Origin: Arsukibacterium sp. UBA5043
GTDB taxonomy: Bacteria; Pseudomonadota; Gammaproteobacteria; Enterobacterales; Alteromonadaceae
DNA length: 64,000 bases
Assembly (NCBI GenBank): GCA_002415085.1
Contig: DIBV01000011.1
Location: 62,001-126,000 of the forward strand
Reading direction: 5' to 3'
Shown: piece by piece, positions 37,943 to 47,327 of the stretch
Numbering within the stretch: position 1 is the stretch's first letter
Layout: every line of letters starts with the position of its first letter
Position numbers and translations under genes: made by a program
The notes under the pieces: generated by a model
What the model saw: only the letters and a program-made list of their open reading frames with translations
The model's database searches: none
Told to the model about the DNA's origin: nothing

Positions 37943-40528
37943 TCAGCCTGGCCGCTGTGCTTGGCCGCTTAACTGGGCAACGGGCGCCGGTCGGCCCAGT
38001 AAATACCCCTGAAACTGTTGGCATCCCAATTTACATAACGCCTGGTATTGTGCAACCGTCTCCACGCCTTCGGCAATAACCTCCAGTTCCAGACTATTGC
38101 CCAGTGCCAGAATAGTTCTGATAATGGCGACATCACTGGGGTCAACCAGTAAATCCCGGACAAAGCTGCCATCTATTTTCAACTGGTTAAGTGGCAGTCG
38201 TTTTAAATAACTCAGTGATGAATAGCCGGTTCCAAAATCATCCAGTGAAAATCGTATGCCAAGCGCACCCAATTGCTGCATTTTCAGAATGACCGCCTCG
38301 ATATCCTGTAATAACTGGGTTTCTGTCAGTTCCAGTACCAGGTTTTTTGGATTAGCGCCACTGTGATATAAGGTGTCGCGTACCAGTTCAACAAAATTCG
38401 GATCATGCAGCTGGCGCACACTTAGATTTACCGCCAGATGCCAGCCTGATCGTTGCTCATCATGTTGCCAGTCGGCCAGTTGCTGGCAACTTTGCTGCAA
38501 TACCCAGGCGCCGATCGGTAAAATTAAGCCACAATCTTCGGCCAGTGGAATAAATTCAGCCGGCGATACCGAACCCAACTCAGGATCATTCCAGCGCAGC
38601 AGCACTTCAGCTCCGACTACGTGCCCTTCGCGGTGATATTGCAGTTGAAAATGCAGACTAAACTGTTGCTCAGTCAGCGCCTGGCGCAAACCATTAAGCA
38701 TTGCAGAACGCGCAAGTACCCTGGCTTGTAATTTACTGTTATAAAAAGAATAACGGCAGCGGCCCTGGTTTTTGGCATCATACATGGCCAAATCTGCCCG
38801 TTGCAGTAGTTCGTTTACGGTGTCGGCATCGCTGAACATGGCAATGCCGATACTGGCGCTGATCGTGTAAGCGTGCTCAGCCAATTGAAACGGCTGGCTT
38901 AATATATCCATCAGTTTCATCGCCAGTAATTCTACCCGTTGCCCGGCTAAATCGGCCCGGGGCTGCAACTCTGGTAGCAAAATAACAAATTCATCACCCC
39001 CAAACCGCGCCAGGGTATCGCTTTTACGTAGCTGATCGCTAAGCCGTCTGGCAGCCTGGCTTAGCAACTCATCACCTACGGCGTGGCCCAGGGTATCATT
39101 TAAATCTTTAAAATGGTCCAAATCGATAAACAGCACGGCCCCCTGCGAAGACACCCTGCCTGCCAGACTAAACGCTTGTTCCAGCCGTTCCAGCAATAAG
39201 CGGCGGTTGGGCAAAGAGGTTAGCGCATCATAAAACGCCAGTTGGTGAATCGCCGCCTGATTTTGTTTATGTTCGGTCACGTCAGTGGAAATACCGCATA
39301 AAGCATAAATTTCACCATTGGCATGGCGCAGCGGTAATTTTACTGACAAAAAAACCCGCTCTTTATTGTCATTTATCGTGGTATTGGCCTCTTCTTCAAC
39401 AATCCGTTCGCCGCCGCTAAGCACCCGCTCATCGTTAACCTGCAAGCGGCTGACCGTTTTCGCATCAAAAAACATATCGTCGGTATGTCCGACAATTTGC
39501 TCAGGCGAGCGGCCAAATAATGCTGCAATTTTATGATTAACATACTGATAGCGTGACCGTTTGTCTTTAATATAAATATGAGCGTCAACACTATTGAGGA
39601 TAGTTGTCAGCCGATCCTCACTGAGCCGAAGCCGGTTCAGTTGCAAGATACTGCGGCGTTGATACCAAAACAGTGCTGCAATAATCAGTATGAATAATAC
39701 GCCACTGATTCCCGACCATAGCAACAACCTGGAAACGTTGGCGTTTGCGGCAAGGCCGGGCTTGCTCCAGCGATTGATCGTTTGAAAATAATACGACTGA
39801 GGTTCAGCCTGCCATTGTCGCAAATATCGATCGATAGTAGCTAAGGTCTGCAAATTACGGCCATGAGCCGAAGCATAAAACAATTCAACCGGATCGAAAC
39901 GCAGCGGATTAGCCTGCAGTTCAAATTCAGCAGCGCGAACCTCACCGAATAAATGATTTGCTACCGCCACATCGGCCTGGCCGGCAGCAACCAGATTAAA
40001 CGCTGCCTGTAACGATTTAACCCCCTGTAATTTAATGTCCAGCTGATGCTGCTGGCTGTAATTTTGCAGAAAAAGATACTGGGAACTGCCCTGCAGCACC
40101 GCAACCTGCTGGCCGGCTAAATCTGACAAGTTTGCTATTTGGTTGTCGGCCAGGCTGTATAAGCGCGACCAGCTATATAGCGCAGGCGTTTGATGAAAAC
40201 TCATTACCTGCGCCCGCTCCTTACTGAACGCGACGTCAGGCAAAATATCGATATCGCCACTATTCAGCAATTCAAGGCAGTATGCCCAGTCACAACTCAC
40301 CGGCTTTAACTGCCATTTCTCCTGCATGGCAATTTGCGTCAGCAAATCGCCAAAAATACCGGTTGGCATGCCACCGGCGCTTACCGTTATTTTCGGTGGG
40401 TTCTGGTAAATACCCACTACCAGTTGCCGGTTGTTCAGCTGACTGGTTTCAGCAGCGGTAACCATTGTTGGCAGAAAGCCTTGCACAGTTAACATCAGCA
40501 AAGTCAGCAACAGGGTAATACGAGGCAT
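37943..40528 (-). CDS. Periplasmic-binding-domain / PAS / GGDEF / EAL cyclic-di-GMP protein
   Basis: A large sensor that both makes and breaks cyclic-di-GMP. The 861 residues comprise a signal peptide (1-25), a bacterial extracellular solute-binding family 3 domain (about 34-253) and a transmembrane helix (about 269-289). PAS (about 303-420), GGDEF (about 430-595) and EAL (about 605-855) domains follow. The GGDEF site is intact (RFGGDEF, 508-514) and an inhibitory RxxD site (R501-D504) lies five residues before it. The EAL motif reads EVL (641-643), but ETE, DDFGTGYSS, the catalytic-region lysine (LKIDGSF) and AEGVET are all present, so hydrolysis is plausible. The ligand is unknown; family 3 domains often bind amino acids. 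Confidence 0.93.
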   Translation of the reverse strand: MPRITLLLTLLMLTVQGFLPTMVTAAETSQLNNRQLVVGIYQNPPKITVSAGGMPTGIFGDLLTQIAMQEKWQLKPVSCDWAYCLELLNSGDIDILPDVAFSKERAQVMSFHQTPALYSWSRLYSLADNQIANLSDLAGQQVAVLQGSSQYLFLQNYSQQHQLDIKLQGVKSLQAAFNLVAAGQADVAVANHLFGEVRAAEFELQANPLRFDPVELFYASAHGRNLQTLATIDRYLRQWQAEPQSYYFQTINRWSKPGLAANANVSRLLLWSGISGVLFILIIAALFWYQRRSILQLNRLRLSEDRLTTILNSVDAHIYIKDKRSRYQYVNHKIAALFGRSPEQIVGHTDDMFFDAKTVSRLQVNDERVLSGGERIVEEEANTTINDNKERVFLSVKLPLRHANGEIYALCGISTDVTEHKQNQAAIHQLAFYDALTSLPNRRLLLERLEQAFSLAGRVSSQGAVLFIDLDHFKDLNDTLGHAVGDELLSQAARRLSDQLRKSDTLARFGGDEFVILLPELQPRADLAGQRVELLAMKLMDILSQPFQLAEHAYTISASIGIAMFSDADTVNELLQRADLAMYDAKNQGRCRYSFYNSKLQARVLARSAMLNGLRQALTEQQFSLHFQLQYHREGHVVGAEVLLRWNDPELGSVSPAEFIPLAEDCGLILPIGAWVLQQSCQQLADWQHDEQRSGWHLAVNLSVRQLHDPNFVELVRDTLYHSGANPKNLVLELTETQLLQDIEAVILKMQQLGALGIRFSLDDFGTGYSSLSYLKRLPLNQLKIDGSFVRDLLVDPSDVAIIRTILALGNSLELEVIAEGVETVAQYQALCKLGCQQFQGYLLGRPAPVAQLSGQAQRPG

Positions 40529-40635
40529 AAATCCTTCACTTAGTTACTATTCTGCTATTGAGCTTACTGCAGGGGCCGCAAATTGCAAATGCCATGCAAG
40601 GCCGGCACATGCCCGGGCATCACCGTTCGCTGCTG

Positions 40636-41844
40636 TCACACCCTGAAAATCAGGCCCCGCCGATAACACCAGTGCATTAACAAATAAGATAGCCCCAGAA
40701 ACACCAGCGCAAAGGCCAGAGAGCCATTTAAATTACCCAATAACGGCTGAAAAAGCCGGCTGAATAGCCAACCTTTGAGCAAACCATCCCCTACCGGGAT
40801 CATGACCAAGGCCCGCGCTATTATCCCGGCCAGCATAAAGAACAAAATCGCATTGGCACCAAACACCACGAAAGGCGCGCTCCAGCGTCGCCAGCGTTTA
40901 ATATCACACAACCAGATACATGCCGAGAGCGCAATCGCGCAATAACCGCTGCTTAGCAGCACAAAACTAGGGGTCCATAAGCTTTTATTAATTGGCAGGG
41001 AAAAATGCCACAATTCGGCCAGCCATACCGCTATCACACCGGCCAGCAGTAAACCACGGACTTTGTGCGCCAGGCTGCGGTCGGTCTGAAGCCACTGCGC
41101 CAGCAACACCCCGCTTAAACAACTGGCTGTAGCAGGCAACGTTGACCAGATACCCTCAGGGTCAAAAGCAAACGGCGTCGCCGTCCGGTAATACAAATGG
41201 TTAACCCCCAGCACAGTATGATCAAGCCAGGCGGCAAAACTATTGCCAGATAACAGCAGGCCACTGAAAGTATTACCCTGGCTGTCCTGATAAGGCAGGT
41301 ACCACATGGCCAGCAGGTACACCAGACAAAGCCCGCCCAGCCAGGCCAGCCGGCCCCGGGTACCACAGTACAGCACAATCAGCATCGTAGCGAAGTACAC
41401 CAGGCCAATCCGCTGTAGCACGCCAAGCCAGCGCAGGTTCAGCAGTTTCTGTTCAATATAACTGTAAGCCGGATCAGCAAAATTAAAATAAAACAAAGCC
41501 AGAAACAGCCCCAGGCCAAACAGTTTAAGGCTTCGCGTGGCAGCATGGCGGATCAGCTGCGATTTGGGCAGGCTGTTTTTACCCTGATTGTGTTGCCGCT
41601 GCAGGCTGAACTGCAACGACATGCCAACAATCACGATAAAAAAGGGGAAAATCAGATCCGTCACCGTCCAGCCGTGCCACTGCGCATGGCGCAGCGGCCC
41701 GTACACATAATTCCAGCTGCCCGGGTTATTAACCAGAATCATCCCGGTAATGGTTAAGCCCCGCAGCGCATCCAGCGCCAGCAATCGTTGTGCAGGCACA
41801 CTGGCCAATATGGCATCGCAATGGGCTTTCAGCCAGCTTATCAT
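40636..41844 (-). CDS. NagX-like membrane acyltransferase (heparan-alpha-glucosaminide N-acetyltransferase family)
   Basis: An integral membrane protein of about ten to twelve segments, related to HGSNAT and to NagX of marine chitin/GlcNAc loci. It begins with the family motif RLLALDALRGLTITGMILVNNPGSW, followed by WHGWTVTDLIFPFFIVIVGMSL. NagX genes recur in N-acetylglucosamine regulons, though the biochemical role is not settled. Its ATG overlaps the stop of the secreted GH3 gene by one base (TGATG), so it is translated together with a cell-wall-sugar hydrolase. Confidence 0.85.
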   Translation of the reverse strand: MISWLKAHCDAILASVPAQRLLALDALRGLTITGMILVNNPGSWNYVYGPLRHAQWHGWTVTDLIFPFFIVIVGMSLQFSLQRQHNQGKNSLPKSQLIRHAATRSLKLFGLGLFLALFYFNFADPAYSYIEQKLLNLRWLGVLQRIGLVYFATMLIVLYCGTRGRLAWLGGLCLVYLLAMWYLPYQDSQGNTFSGLLLSGNSFAAWLDHTVLGVNHLYYRTATPFAFDPEGIWSTLPATASCLSGVLLAQWLQTDRSLAHKVRGLLLAGVIAVWLAELWHFSLPINKSLWTPSFVLLSSGYCAIALSACIWLCDIKRWRRWSAPFVVFGANAILFFMLAGIIARALVMIPVGDGLLKGWLFSRLFQPLLGNLNGSLAFALVFLGLSYLLMHWCYRRGLIFRV

Positions 41845-43790
41845 CAGGGGGTTTGGTGCTGTTTATCGGCTTCAGGCCGCTCAGCTGCGAGCGGTTTCAC
41901 GGTTACCGGTAACTGACCGGTTGGCTTAACCTGACCGAGCAATACCCGGGCCAGCGCGGTATACGTCGCCCCAGGATCACCAGCGGCAATGGCGCTATCA
42001 TCGCTGTTATAGGCATAGCTGGCCAGGCTGACATCGGCATACTGGCCATAACTGGCGGCATCATAAGGCGCGCGCAGGCTGATAAACACATGCGGGGTTT
42101 GTAACTGCGCCAGCTGGCGCAGCAACGCCAGAAAATCCTGTTGCTGGCGCTGATAACGGGCCGCTAATGGCCCAAGCGCACTGACATCGTCCATGCCGCC
42201 AATTTCTGCCAGCGACGGCATTGGCGTGATAAAGCCACTGATCACTACCTCGGCCTGTGCCAACAGAGCCGCTGCGCCGGTCAAATCGTCCTGCAGTAAA
42301 CTCAGGCTGGTAATGGTCAGCGGCTGCGGGCTTTGCTGCTGCAGCGCCAGGCTTAGCGCTGCAGCTTTATTAGCGTCTGGCATAATCAGCAATACTTGCT
42401 TATCCGTAAGCAATGGCATGCTGGCTTGTTCAGTCTTGCCCATCAGTGCAATACGGGTAATCGCTGCCTGAGCCAGTGCCAGTTCAGCCTGACGATGTGC
42501 CGGGCTGCCGAGCACATTATCTGCCTTTGCCAGCTGCTGCTTGGCAGAACCCTCTGGCAATAGCGGATACTGCTGTTTCAGCCTGATAATCCGCTGATAG
42601 GAAGCGCTCAGCTCGGCACGGTCGAGCTGGCCACTGAATACCGCTTGCTCCAGCGCATCCAGTAATGCGGCTAAGTTTGCCAGTTCCGCCGGGTTTTGCA
42701 GTTTCACCGGCATCAGCGCGATATCCGCGCCGGCGGCAAAGGTAGCAATAACGGCGTCATGCGGGCTGAAAAAATGGCTGATGCCGGCCATATCCAGCGC
42801 ATCGGTAACAATAAGGCCCTGGTAACCGAGCTGTTCTCGCAGTAAATCTTGCAGGATTGCCCGCGATAAGGTAGCCGGCTTCAGCATCTGCTGGCCATCT
42901 TTGGCAGTAAAGGTACTGCTGTCGAGCGCAGGGTACTGAATATGGGCGGTCATAATCATGCCCGGCTGTTGCTTGTTAATGATGTCAGTAAACGGCAGTA
43001 AATCGACCTGATCAATCTGCTCGCGGCTATGCTCTACTCTTGGCAGGCCTAAATGACTGTCGACATGGGTATCACCATGGCCCGGAAAATGTTTCAGCGC
43101 CGCAATAACCCCACGTTGCTGCATGGCTGCAGTCATGGCGCCGCCCAGCTCTGCCACGACAGCGGGGTTTTCGGCAAAAGCCCGGACATTAATCACCGGG
43201 TTATCCGGGTTAACATTGACATCAACGGTAGGTGCAAAGTTAACATTAATGCCCAGAGCCAGCAGCTCGTCGGCCATTACCGTGCCGGCCAGTTCGGCAA
43301 AATGATTACCATGTTCAGGATAGGTGGCGCCGATAGCCATATTGCCACTGAACGACGTGGCCAGTTGCCGCGGCAGGCGGGCGACCCGGCCGCCTTCCTG
43401 ATCAATACTGATAAATAACGGCTGTTTTAACGCAGATTGGGCTGCGGCTTGCTGCAACTGCCGGTTCAGACCAATAATCTGCTGTGTGTGCTGCAGGTTT
43501 TCAGCAAATAAAATTACCCCACCAATATCATACTGGCTAATCAGCTTGGCCAACTGTGGTGGCAGACTGGTTAGCGGCGTACGACATTTGCCAGCAGCCA
43601 CAGGCTCCGTGCAGTAATAGCGCAAATCGAGCATCAGCTTCTGGCCGAGCATCTGGCGTACCGTCGCTGCGGTTGCATGGTCAGCCTTTGGCTGCGCCTG
43701 GCTGCTCATTACCAGCACTCCTGATAGCACGCCCGATAACATCCATTTTCCCCACCGTAACCGTTGCCACCAATTTTGCTGATCTGACAC
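41844..43790 (-). CDS. nagZ: Secreted two-domain GH3 beta-N-acetylglucosaminidase (NagZ/YbbD type)
   Basis: The enzyme hydrolyses terminal GlcNAc from GlcNAc-MurNAc fragments, here outside the cytoplasm. A GTG start at 43790 with GGAG upstream gives a signal peptide ending SSQA. The GH3 barrel (about 40-380) carries the NagZ loop KHFPGHGDTHVDSH (233-246) with the D244-x-H246 dyad, the nucleophile D330 (IVTDALDM) and IDQEGGRVARLP. A second alpha/beta domain fills about 400-640. The cytosolic NagZ of Gram-negatives is single-domain and about 340 residues. This 648-residue secreted form resembles B. subtilis NagZ (YbbD). It is divergent from the symporter-kinase-murQ-namZ operon. Confidence 0.9.
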   Translation of the reverse strand: MSDQQNWWQRLRWGKWMLSGVLSGVLVMSSQAQPKADHATAATVRQMLGQKLMLDLRYYCTEPVAAGKCRTPLTSLPPQLAKLISQYDIGGVILFAENLQHTQQIIGLNRQLQQAAAQSALKQPLFISIDQEGGRVARLPRQLATSFSGNMAIGATYPEHGNHFAELAGTVMADELLALGINVNFAPTVDVNVNPDNPVINVRAFAENPAVVAELGGAMTAAMQQRGVIAALKHFPGHGDTHVDSHLGLPRVEHSREQIDQVDLLPFTDIINKQQPGMIMTAHIQYPALDSSTFTAKDGQQMLKPATLSRAILQDLLREQLGYQGLIVTDALDMAGISHFFSPHDAVIATFAAGADIALMPVKLQNPAELANLAALLDALEQAVFSGQLDRAELSASYQRIIRLKQQYPLLPEGSAKQQLAKADNVLGSPAHRQAELALAQAAITRIALMGKTEQASMPLLTDKQVLLIMPDANKAAALSLALQQQSPQPLTITSLSLLQDDLTGAAALLAQAEVVISGFITPMPSLAEIGGMDDVSALGPLAARYQRQQQDFLALLRQLAQLQTPHVFISLRAPYDAASYGQYADVSLASYAYNSDDSAIAAGDPGATYTALARVLLGQVKPTGQLPVTVKPLAAERPEADKQHQTP

Positions 43791-43922
43791 ACTGTTTACT
43801 CCGCTTATGTTAAGGTAATACTTGTCCAGCTATGGGCTTGCAGTAAAACAAAAAAACAACCTGCCCGCCAGTAGCGGCAGGTAGCAAAATTAAAAATAAA
43901 ATCAGGCTTTGGGAATTCTGCC

Positions 43923-45503
43923 ATGCAACTGACGTTGTTAGACTGGACGGTATTTTTTGGGTATTTTCTGCTACTGGCGACACTGGCGGTCTGGGTAAAC
44001 CGGCGCCGGGCCGATACCAGCAGTGACTACTTTCTCGGTGGTAACAATATGCCGCCTTTTCTGGTAGCAATTTCGGTGTTGGCGACCTCGCAATCTGCGG
44101 CAACCTTTCTGGGCGGCCCCGACATGGGTTTTCGGGGTAATTTAACCTATCTGGCCACCAACATCGGCGCCATTATTGCCAGTTTACTGGTAATAAAATG
44201 GCTGATCCCTCGTTATTATCAGCTAAAAGTCACCACTGTATACGAACTGCTGGAAAGCCGCTTTAATGCCACCGCTAAAAACCATGCCGGTAAAATGTAT
44301 TTATTTGGCCGGGTTTTCGCCAGTGGCGCCCGGCTGTACATGGCGGCACTGGCGGTTGCCATGCTGTTATTCAGTAATATCGATGCCAGCAGTGTAATCA
44401 TCGCCATCATCCTGCTGGCCATGGTAGGTCTGGCTTGTACCATGGCCGGTGGTATTCGCTCGGTTATTTATACTGATGCGATGCAATGCGCGGTTTATGT
44501 CACAGCGGCACTGGTGGTGCTCGGCTATCTGTATAGCAGCCTGCAACTGGATCTGGCCAGCTTATATTCTGTACTCAGTGAGCCACTGGCCGACGGCACC
44601 TCTAAATTATTACTATTTGATTTCAGACCCGATTTTAGCAGCAGCGGCGTGTTTACGGTCTGGTCGGCGCTAACTGGTTTTGTGCTGTTAAATATTGCCG
44701 CCTTTGGTCTGGATCAGGATATGACTCAGCGGGTGCTAACCTGTAAAACGGCTGCCGGTGGCGCCAAAGCCCTGCTATCCTCGGCACTGCTGGTGATCCC
44801 GGTAATGCTGGTATTTATTGTGATTGGTTTACTGCTGTATATTTATTATCAGCGGCCCGATGTCTTCGCCAATAGCACCAGTTACAACGGCAGCTTTAGC
44901 GGTGAACAAATTACCGTCTTTATGTATTATGTATTAAACGAGATGCCATCCGGTTTGCGTGGCCTGGTAGTGGTGGGCGTGATTGCCGCAGCGTTATCAA
45001 CTATCACCTCCGGTCTAAATTCGATGGCATCGGTACTGGTGGCGGATATTTATAAGCCCTGGCGCCAGCAGCGCCAGGCTGCAATCACAGAGCGGCATTA
45101 TGTGCGCGCAGGTCAGTGGGCCATGTTATTAACCGCAGTAACCTTGTCGGCGATGGCCATTTTGTGTTTTTACTGGCAGCAGTATTCTGCTATGCCGTTA
45201 CTGGCGTTTGCGTTGAGTGTAATGGTATTTTCATACAGTGGGTTGCTGGGAGTATTTTTTACCGCGCTGTTCAGCAACAGAGGCAACAGCATAAGTGTTA
45301 CCGCGGCCCTACTGGCCGGGTTCACGGTTACCCTGTTAATGCAGCCGTACCTTTTACGGTTGATCAGTCCGACGCTGGCAGCCTGGGATCTGGGCTTTAC
45401 CTGGCAATTGTGCCTGGGCACCCTGGTTGCCTGGCTGGTTTGCCTGAGTGGTGCGCCCCGTCCCACGGTGTCAACAACACTAGCTAATAATCCGGAGCAT
45501 TAA
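43923..45503 (+). CDS. Sodium:solute symporter (SSS family), candidate MurNAc/amino-sugar transporter
   Basis: An inner-membrane Na+-coupled symporter with 13-14 hydrophobic segments over 526 residues. SSS signatures include the first helix and loop (SSDYFLGGNNMPPFLVAISVLATSQSAATFLGGPDMGF), TMAGGIRSVIYTDAMQCAVYV and AALSTITSGLNSMASVLVADIYKP, the conserved sodium-site serine region. It is the first gene of an operon with a sugar kinase, MurQ and a NamZ homologue. Hence uptake of MurNAc, GlcNAc or the disaccharide is inferred, replacing the PTS MurP of enterics. The Tannerella murTKQ operon has a comparable non-PTS transporter, as I recall it. Confidence 0.85.
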   Translation: MQLTLLDWTVFFGYFLLLATLAVWVNRRRADTSSDYFLGGNNMPPFLVAISVLATSQSAATFLGGPDMGFRGNLTYLATNIGAIIASLLVIKWLIPRYYQLKVTTVYELLESRFNATAKNHAGKMYLFGRVFASGARLYMAALAVAMLLFSNIDASSVIIAIILLAMVGLACTMAGGIRSVIYTDAMQCAVYVTAALVVLGYLYSSLQLDLASLYSVLSEPLADGTSKLLLFDFRPDFSSSGVFTVWSALTGFVLLNIAAFGLDQDMTQRVLTCKTAAGGAKALLSSALLVIPVMLVFIVIGLLLYIYYQRPDVFANSTSYNGSFSGEQITVFMYYVLNEMPSGLRGLVVVGVIAAALSTITSGLNSMASVLVADIYKPWRQQRQAAITERHYVRAGQWAMLLTAVTLSAMAILCFYWQQYSAMPLLAFALSVMVFSYSGLLGVFFTALFSNRGNSISVTAALLAGFTVTLLMQPYLLRLISPTLAAWDLGFTWQLCLGTLVAWLVCLSGAPRPTVSTTLANNPEH

Positions 45504-46373
45504 ATGTATTTACTGGCGGTAGATGGTGGCGGCAGTAAAACCCTGGCCAGACTGCAGCATTCACTCAGTGACCAGCAGTGGCAGGCTGCCGGCGGCCCTG
45601 CCCAGTTGTCCAATAACCTGGAGCTGGCCATCAGCACGGTACGCCAGCTGAGTTTACAATTATGCCAGCAGGCCGGTATTGGCCTGCATCAGGTCATGGC
45701 CTGTATTGGTCTGGCCGGTGCCGGTAATCCGCAATTGCACAGCGCCTTTTGCCAGCAATTGCAGCTTGATTTCGCCGCCTGGCAACTGACTACCGACGCC
45801 CGCACCTCCTTGTATGGCGCCAACAACGGCCAGCCGGTGGTGATGGTGGCACTGGGTACTGGCTCGGTAGCGATGCGGCTGGACCAGAATGGCAGCGAGC
45901 AGCAGACCGGCGGCTGGGGTTTTAATATCGGCGATGAAGGCGGTGGTGCCTGGCTGGGTAAACTGGCCGTGCGCCAGCTGCTCTGGCAACTGGACAGTGA
46001 CGAGGGCCTGACCAGCCCGCTCACCCGGGCCCTTAGCCAGCATTGTGGCGATAATGTCAGTACGGTGCTGCCCTGGTTAAAGCAGGCCCTTGCTACAGAT
46101 TTTGCCGCGCTGGCGCCGCTGGTGTTCAGCCACCAAAGCTGCCCGCTGGCCCAACAGATCCTACGCCAGCAAGCGGCTGCCATTAGTAAACTTATTCATT
46201 GTTGCCGTGGCGAACGCCAGTTACCGGTAGTAATGCTCGGCGGCCTGGCCGCCAGCAGTCAGTCGCTGCTAAGCGCAGATATCGGCAAGCTGTTACAAGC
46301 TCCTCGCGGTGATGCACTGGACGGCGGCCTTATTCTGGCAGCCAGGCAACTGGCCCGGATCAGTCCGGTCTGA
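45504..46373 (+). CDS. BadF/BadG-type ATPase, N-acetylmuramate/N-acetylglucosamine kinase (MurK-like)
   Basis: This is an actin-fold sugar kinase predicted to phosphorylate imported amino sugar with ATP. The 289 residues show the phosphate 1 motif LLAVDGGGSKTLARL, a second phosphate motif VMVALGTGSVAMRL, GGWGFNIGDEGGGAWLG and an adenosine-motif VVMLGGLAASS. Its ATG directly abuts the symporter stop codon, and murQ follows. Clostridial and Tannerella MurK belong to this family and act on MurNAc and GlcNAc. Position before murQ, which needs MurNAc-6-phosphate, favours MurNAc kinase; the distinction from a pure GlcNAc kinase cannot be made by eye. Confidence 0.85.
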   Translation: MYLLAVDGGGSKTLARLQHSLSDQQWQAAGGPAQLSNNLELAISTVRQLSLQLCQQAGIGLHQVMACIGLAGAGNPQLHSAFCQQLQLDFAAWQLTTDARTSLYGANNGQPVVMVALGTGSVAMRLDQNGSEQQTGGWGFNIGDEGGGAWLGKLAVRQLLWQLDSDEGLTSPLTRALSQHCGDNVSTVLPWLKQALATDFAALAPLVFSHQSCPLAQQILRQQAAAISKLIHCCRGERQLPVVMLGGLAASSQSLLSADIGKLLQAPRGDALDGGLILAARQLARISPV

Positions 46374-46406
46374 TTTATAATCCTGAATTTTCAAAGTGAG
46401 TGTCTG

Positions 46407-47327
46407 ATGAGTCAATCTGAATTACTGCAACAGCTGGCCGGCATGAGTACCGAGGCACGTAACCCCGCTTCCGCCGAGCTGGATAAGCTGAACAGCCTGG
46501 CCATCGTCAGCCTGATTAATCAGGCCGATCAGACTATTGCTTCCGCCATTACCCCCTGTTTACCGCAGGTCGCCCGGGCAGTTGATGCCATAGTGCAGGC
46601 ATTTTCCGTTGGCGGCCGCTTAATCTATGTTGGTGCCGGCACCAGTGGCCGGCTGGGTATTCTGGACGCCGCAGAATGCCCGCCAACCTTCAGCGTACCG
46701 GCTAACCAGGTAATCGGCCTGATTGCCGGTGGCAGCAAAGCTATTCAGCAGGCTGTAGAAGGCGCAGAAGACAGCCCACAGCTGGCAGTGGAAGAACTGG
46801 CTGCCATTAACTTTGGTCCGGATGATGTACTGGTGGGCATTGCCGCCAGTGGTCGCACACCCTATGTGCTGGGTGCACTGGCTTATGGCCGCAAGCTGGG
46901 TGCCACTTCCGTTGCCATCAGCTGTAATGCCAGCGGCCCCATTCTGGCCGCAGCAGATATTGCCATTTGTGCCGAAGTAGGCCCGGAAGTGCTAACCGGC
47001 TCTACCCGGATGAAAGCCGGCACCGCCCAGAAAATGCTGCTGAATATGCTAAGCACCGCCGCCATGGTGCGCAGCGGCAAGGTGTATCAGAACCTGATGG
47101 TTGATTTACATGCCAGCAATCAGAAATTGGAAACCCGCGCCGTACGGATTGTGATGCAGGCCACTGACTGTGACAGCGCAACGGCCAACGCTGCGTTGCT
47201 GCAGGCCGGGATGAGTGCCAAGCTGGCTATTTTACTGATCCTGACCGGCCAGGATTTAGCCAGCTGCCAGCAGGCCCTGGCCGATAACAACGGTTTTGTT
47301 AGTAAAGCGCTGGAGACAGCAAAATGA
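46407..47327 (+). CDS. murQ: N-acetylmuramic acid 6-phosphate etherase MurQ
   Basis: MurQ cleaves the D-lactyl ether of MurNAc-6-phosphate to give GlcNAc-6-phosphate and D-lactate in the cytosol. The 306-residue SIS-fold protein has IYVGAGTSGRLGILDAAECPPTF with the catalytic E90, and GAEDS with E121, matching the two glutamates known in the E. coli enzyme. The internal VGIAASGRTPYVLGAL and GSTRMKAGTAQKMLLNMLSTAAM motifs are typical. It sits in the symporter-kinase-murQ-namZ operon, and the 4-bp ATGA overlap with namZ indicates translational coupling. Confidence 0.97.
   Translation: MSQSELLQQLAGMSTEARNPASAELDKLNSLAIVSLINQADQTIASAITPCLPQVARAVDAIVQAFSVGGRLIYVGAGTSGRLGILDAAECPPTFSVPANQVIGLIAGGSKAIQQAVEGAEDSPQLAVEELAAINFGPDDVLVGIAASGRTPYVLGALAYGRKLGATSVAISCNASGPILAAADIAICAEVGPEVLTGSTRMKAGTAQKMLLNMLSTAAMVRSGKVYQNLMVDLHASNQKLETRAVRIVMQATDCDSATANAALLQAGMSAKLAILLILTGQDLASCQQALADNNGFVSKALETAK

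Noticed and set aside
45660-46183. Two long minus-strand frames (127 and 164 codons) across the kinase gene
   Set aside because: The plus-strand kinase has all its ATP-binding motifs and abuts both neighbours; the antisense frames are low-complexity shadows.
46384-46393. TGAATTTTCA just upstream of murQ as another RpiR operator
   Set aside because: Spacing between the arms differs from the GAAT-N5-ATTC sites and it sits inside an operon next to the ribosome-binding site.
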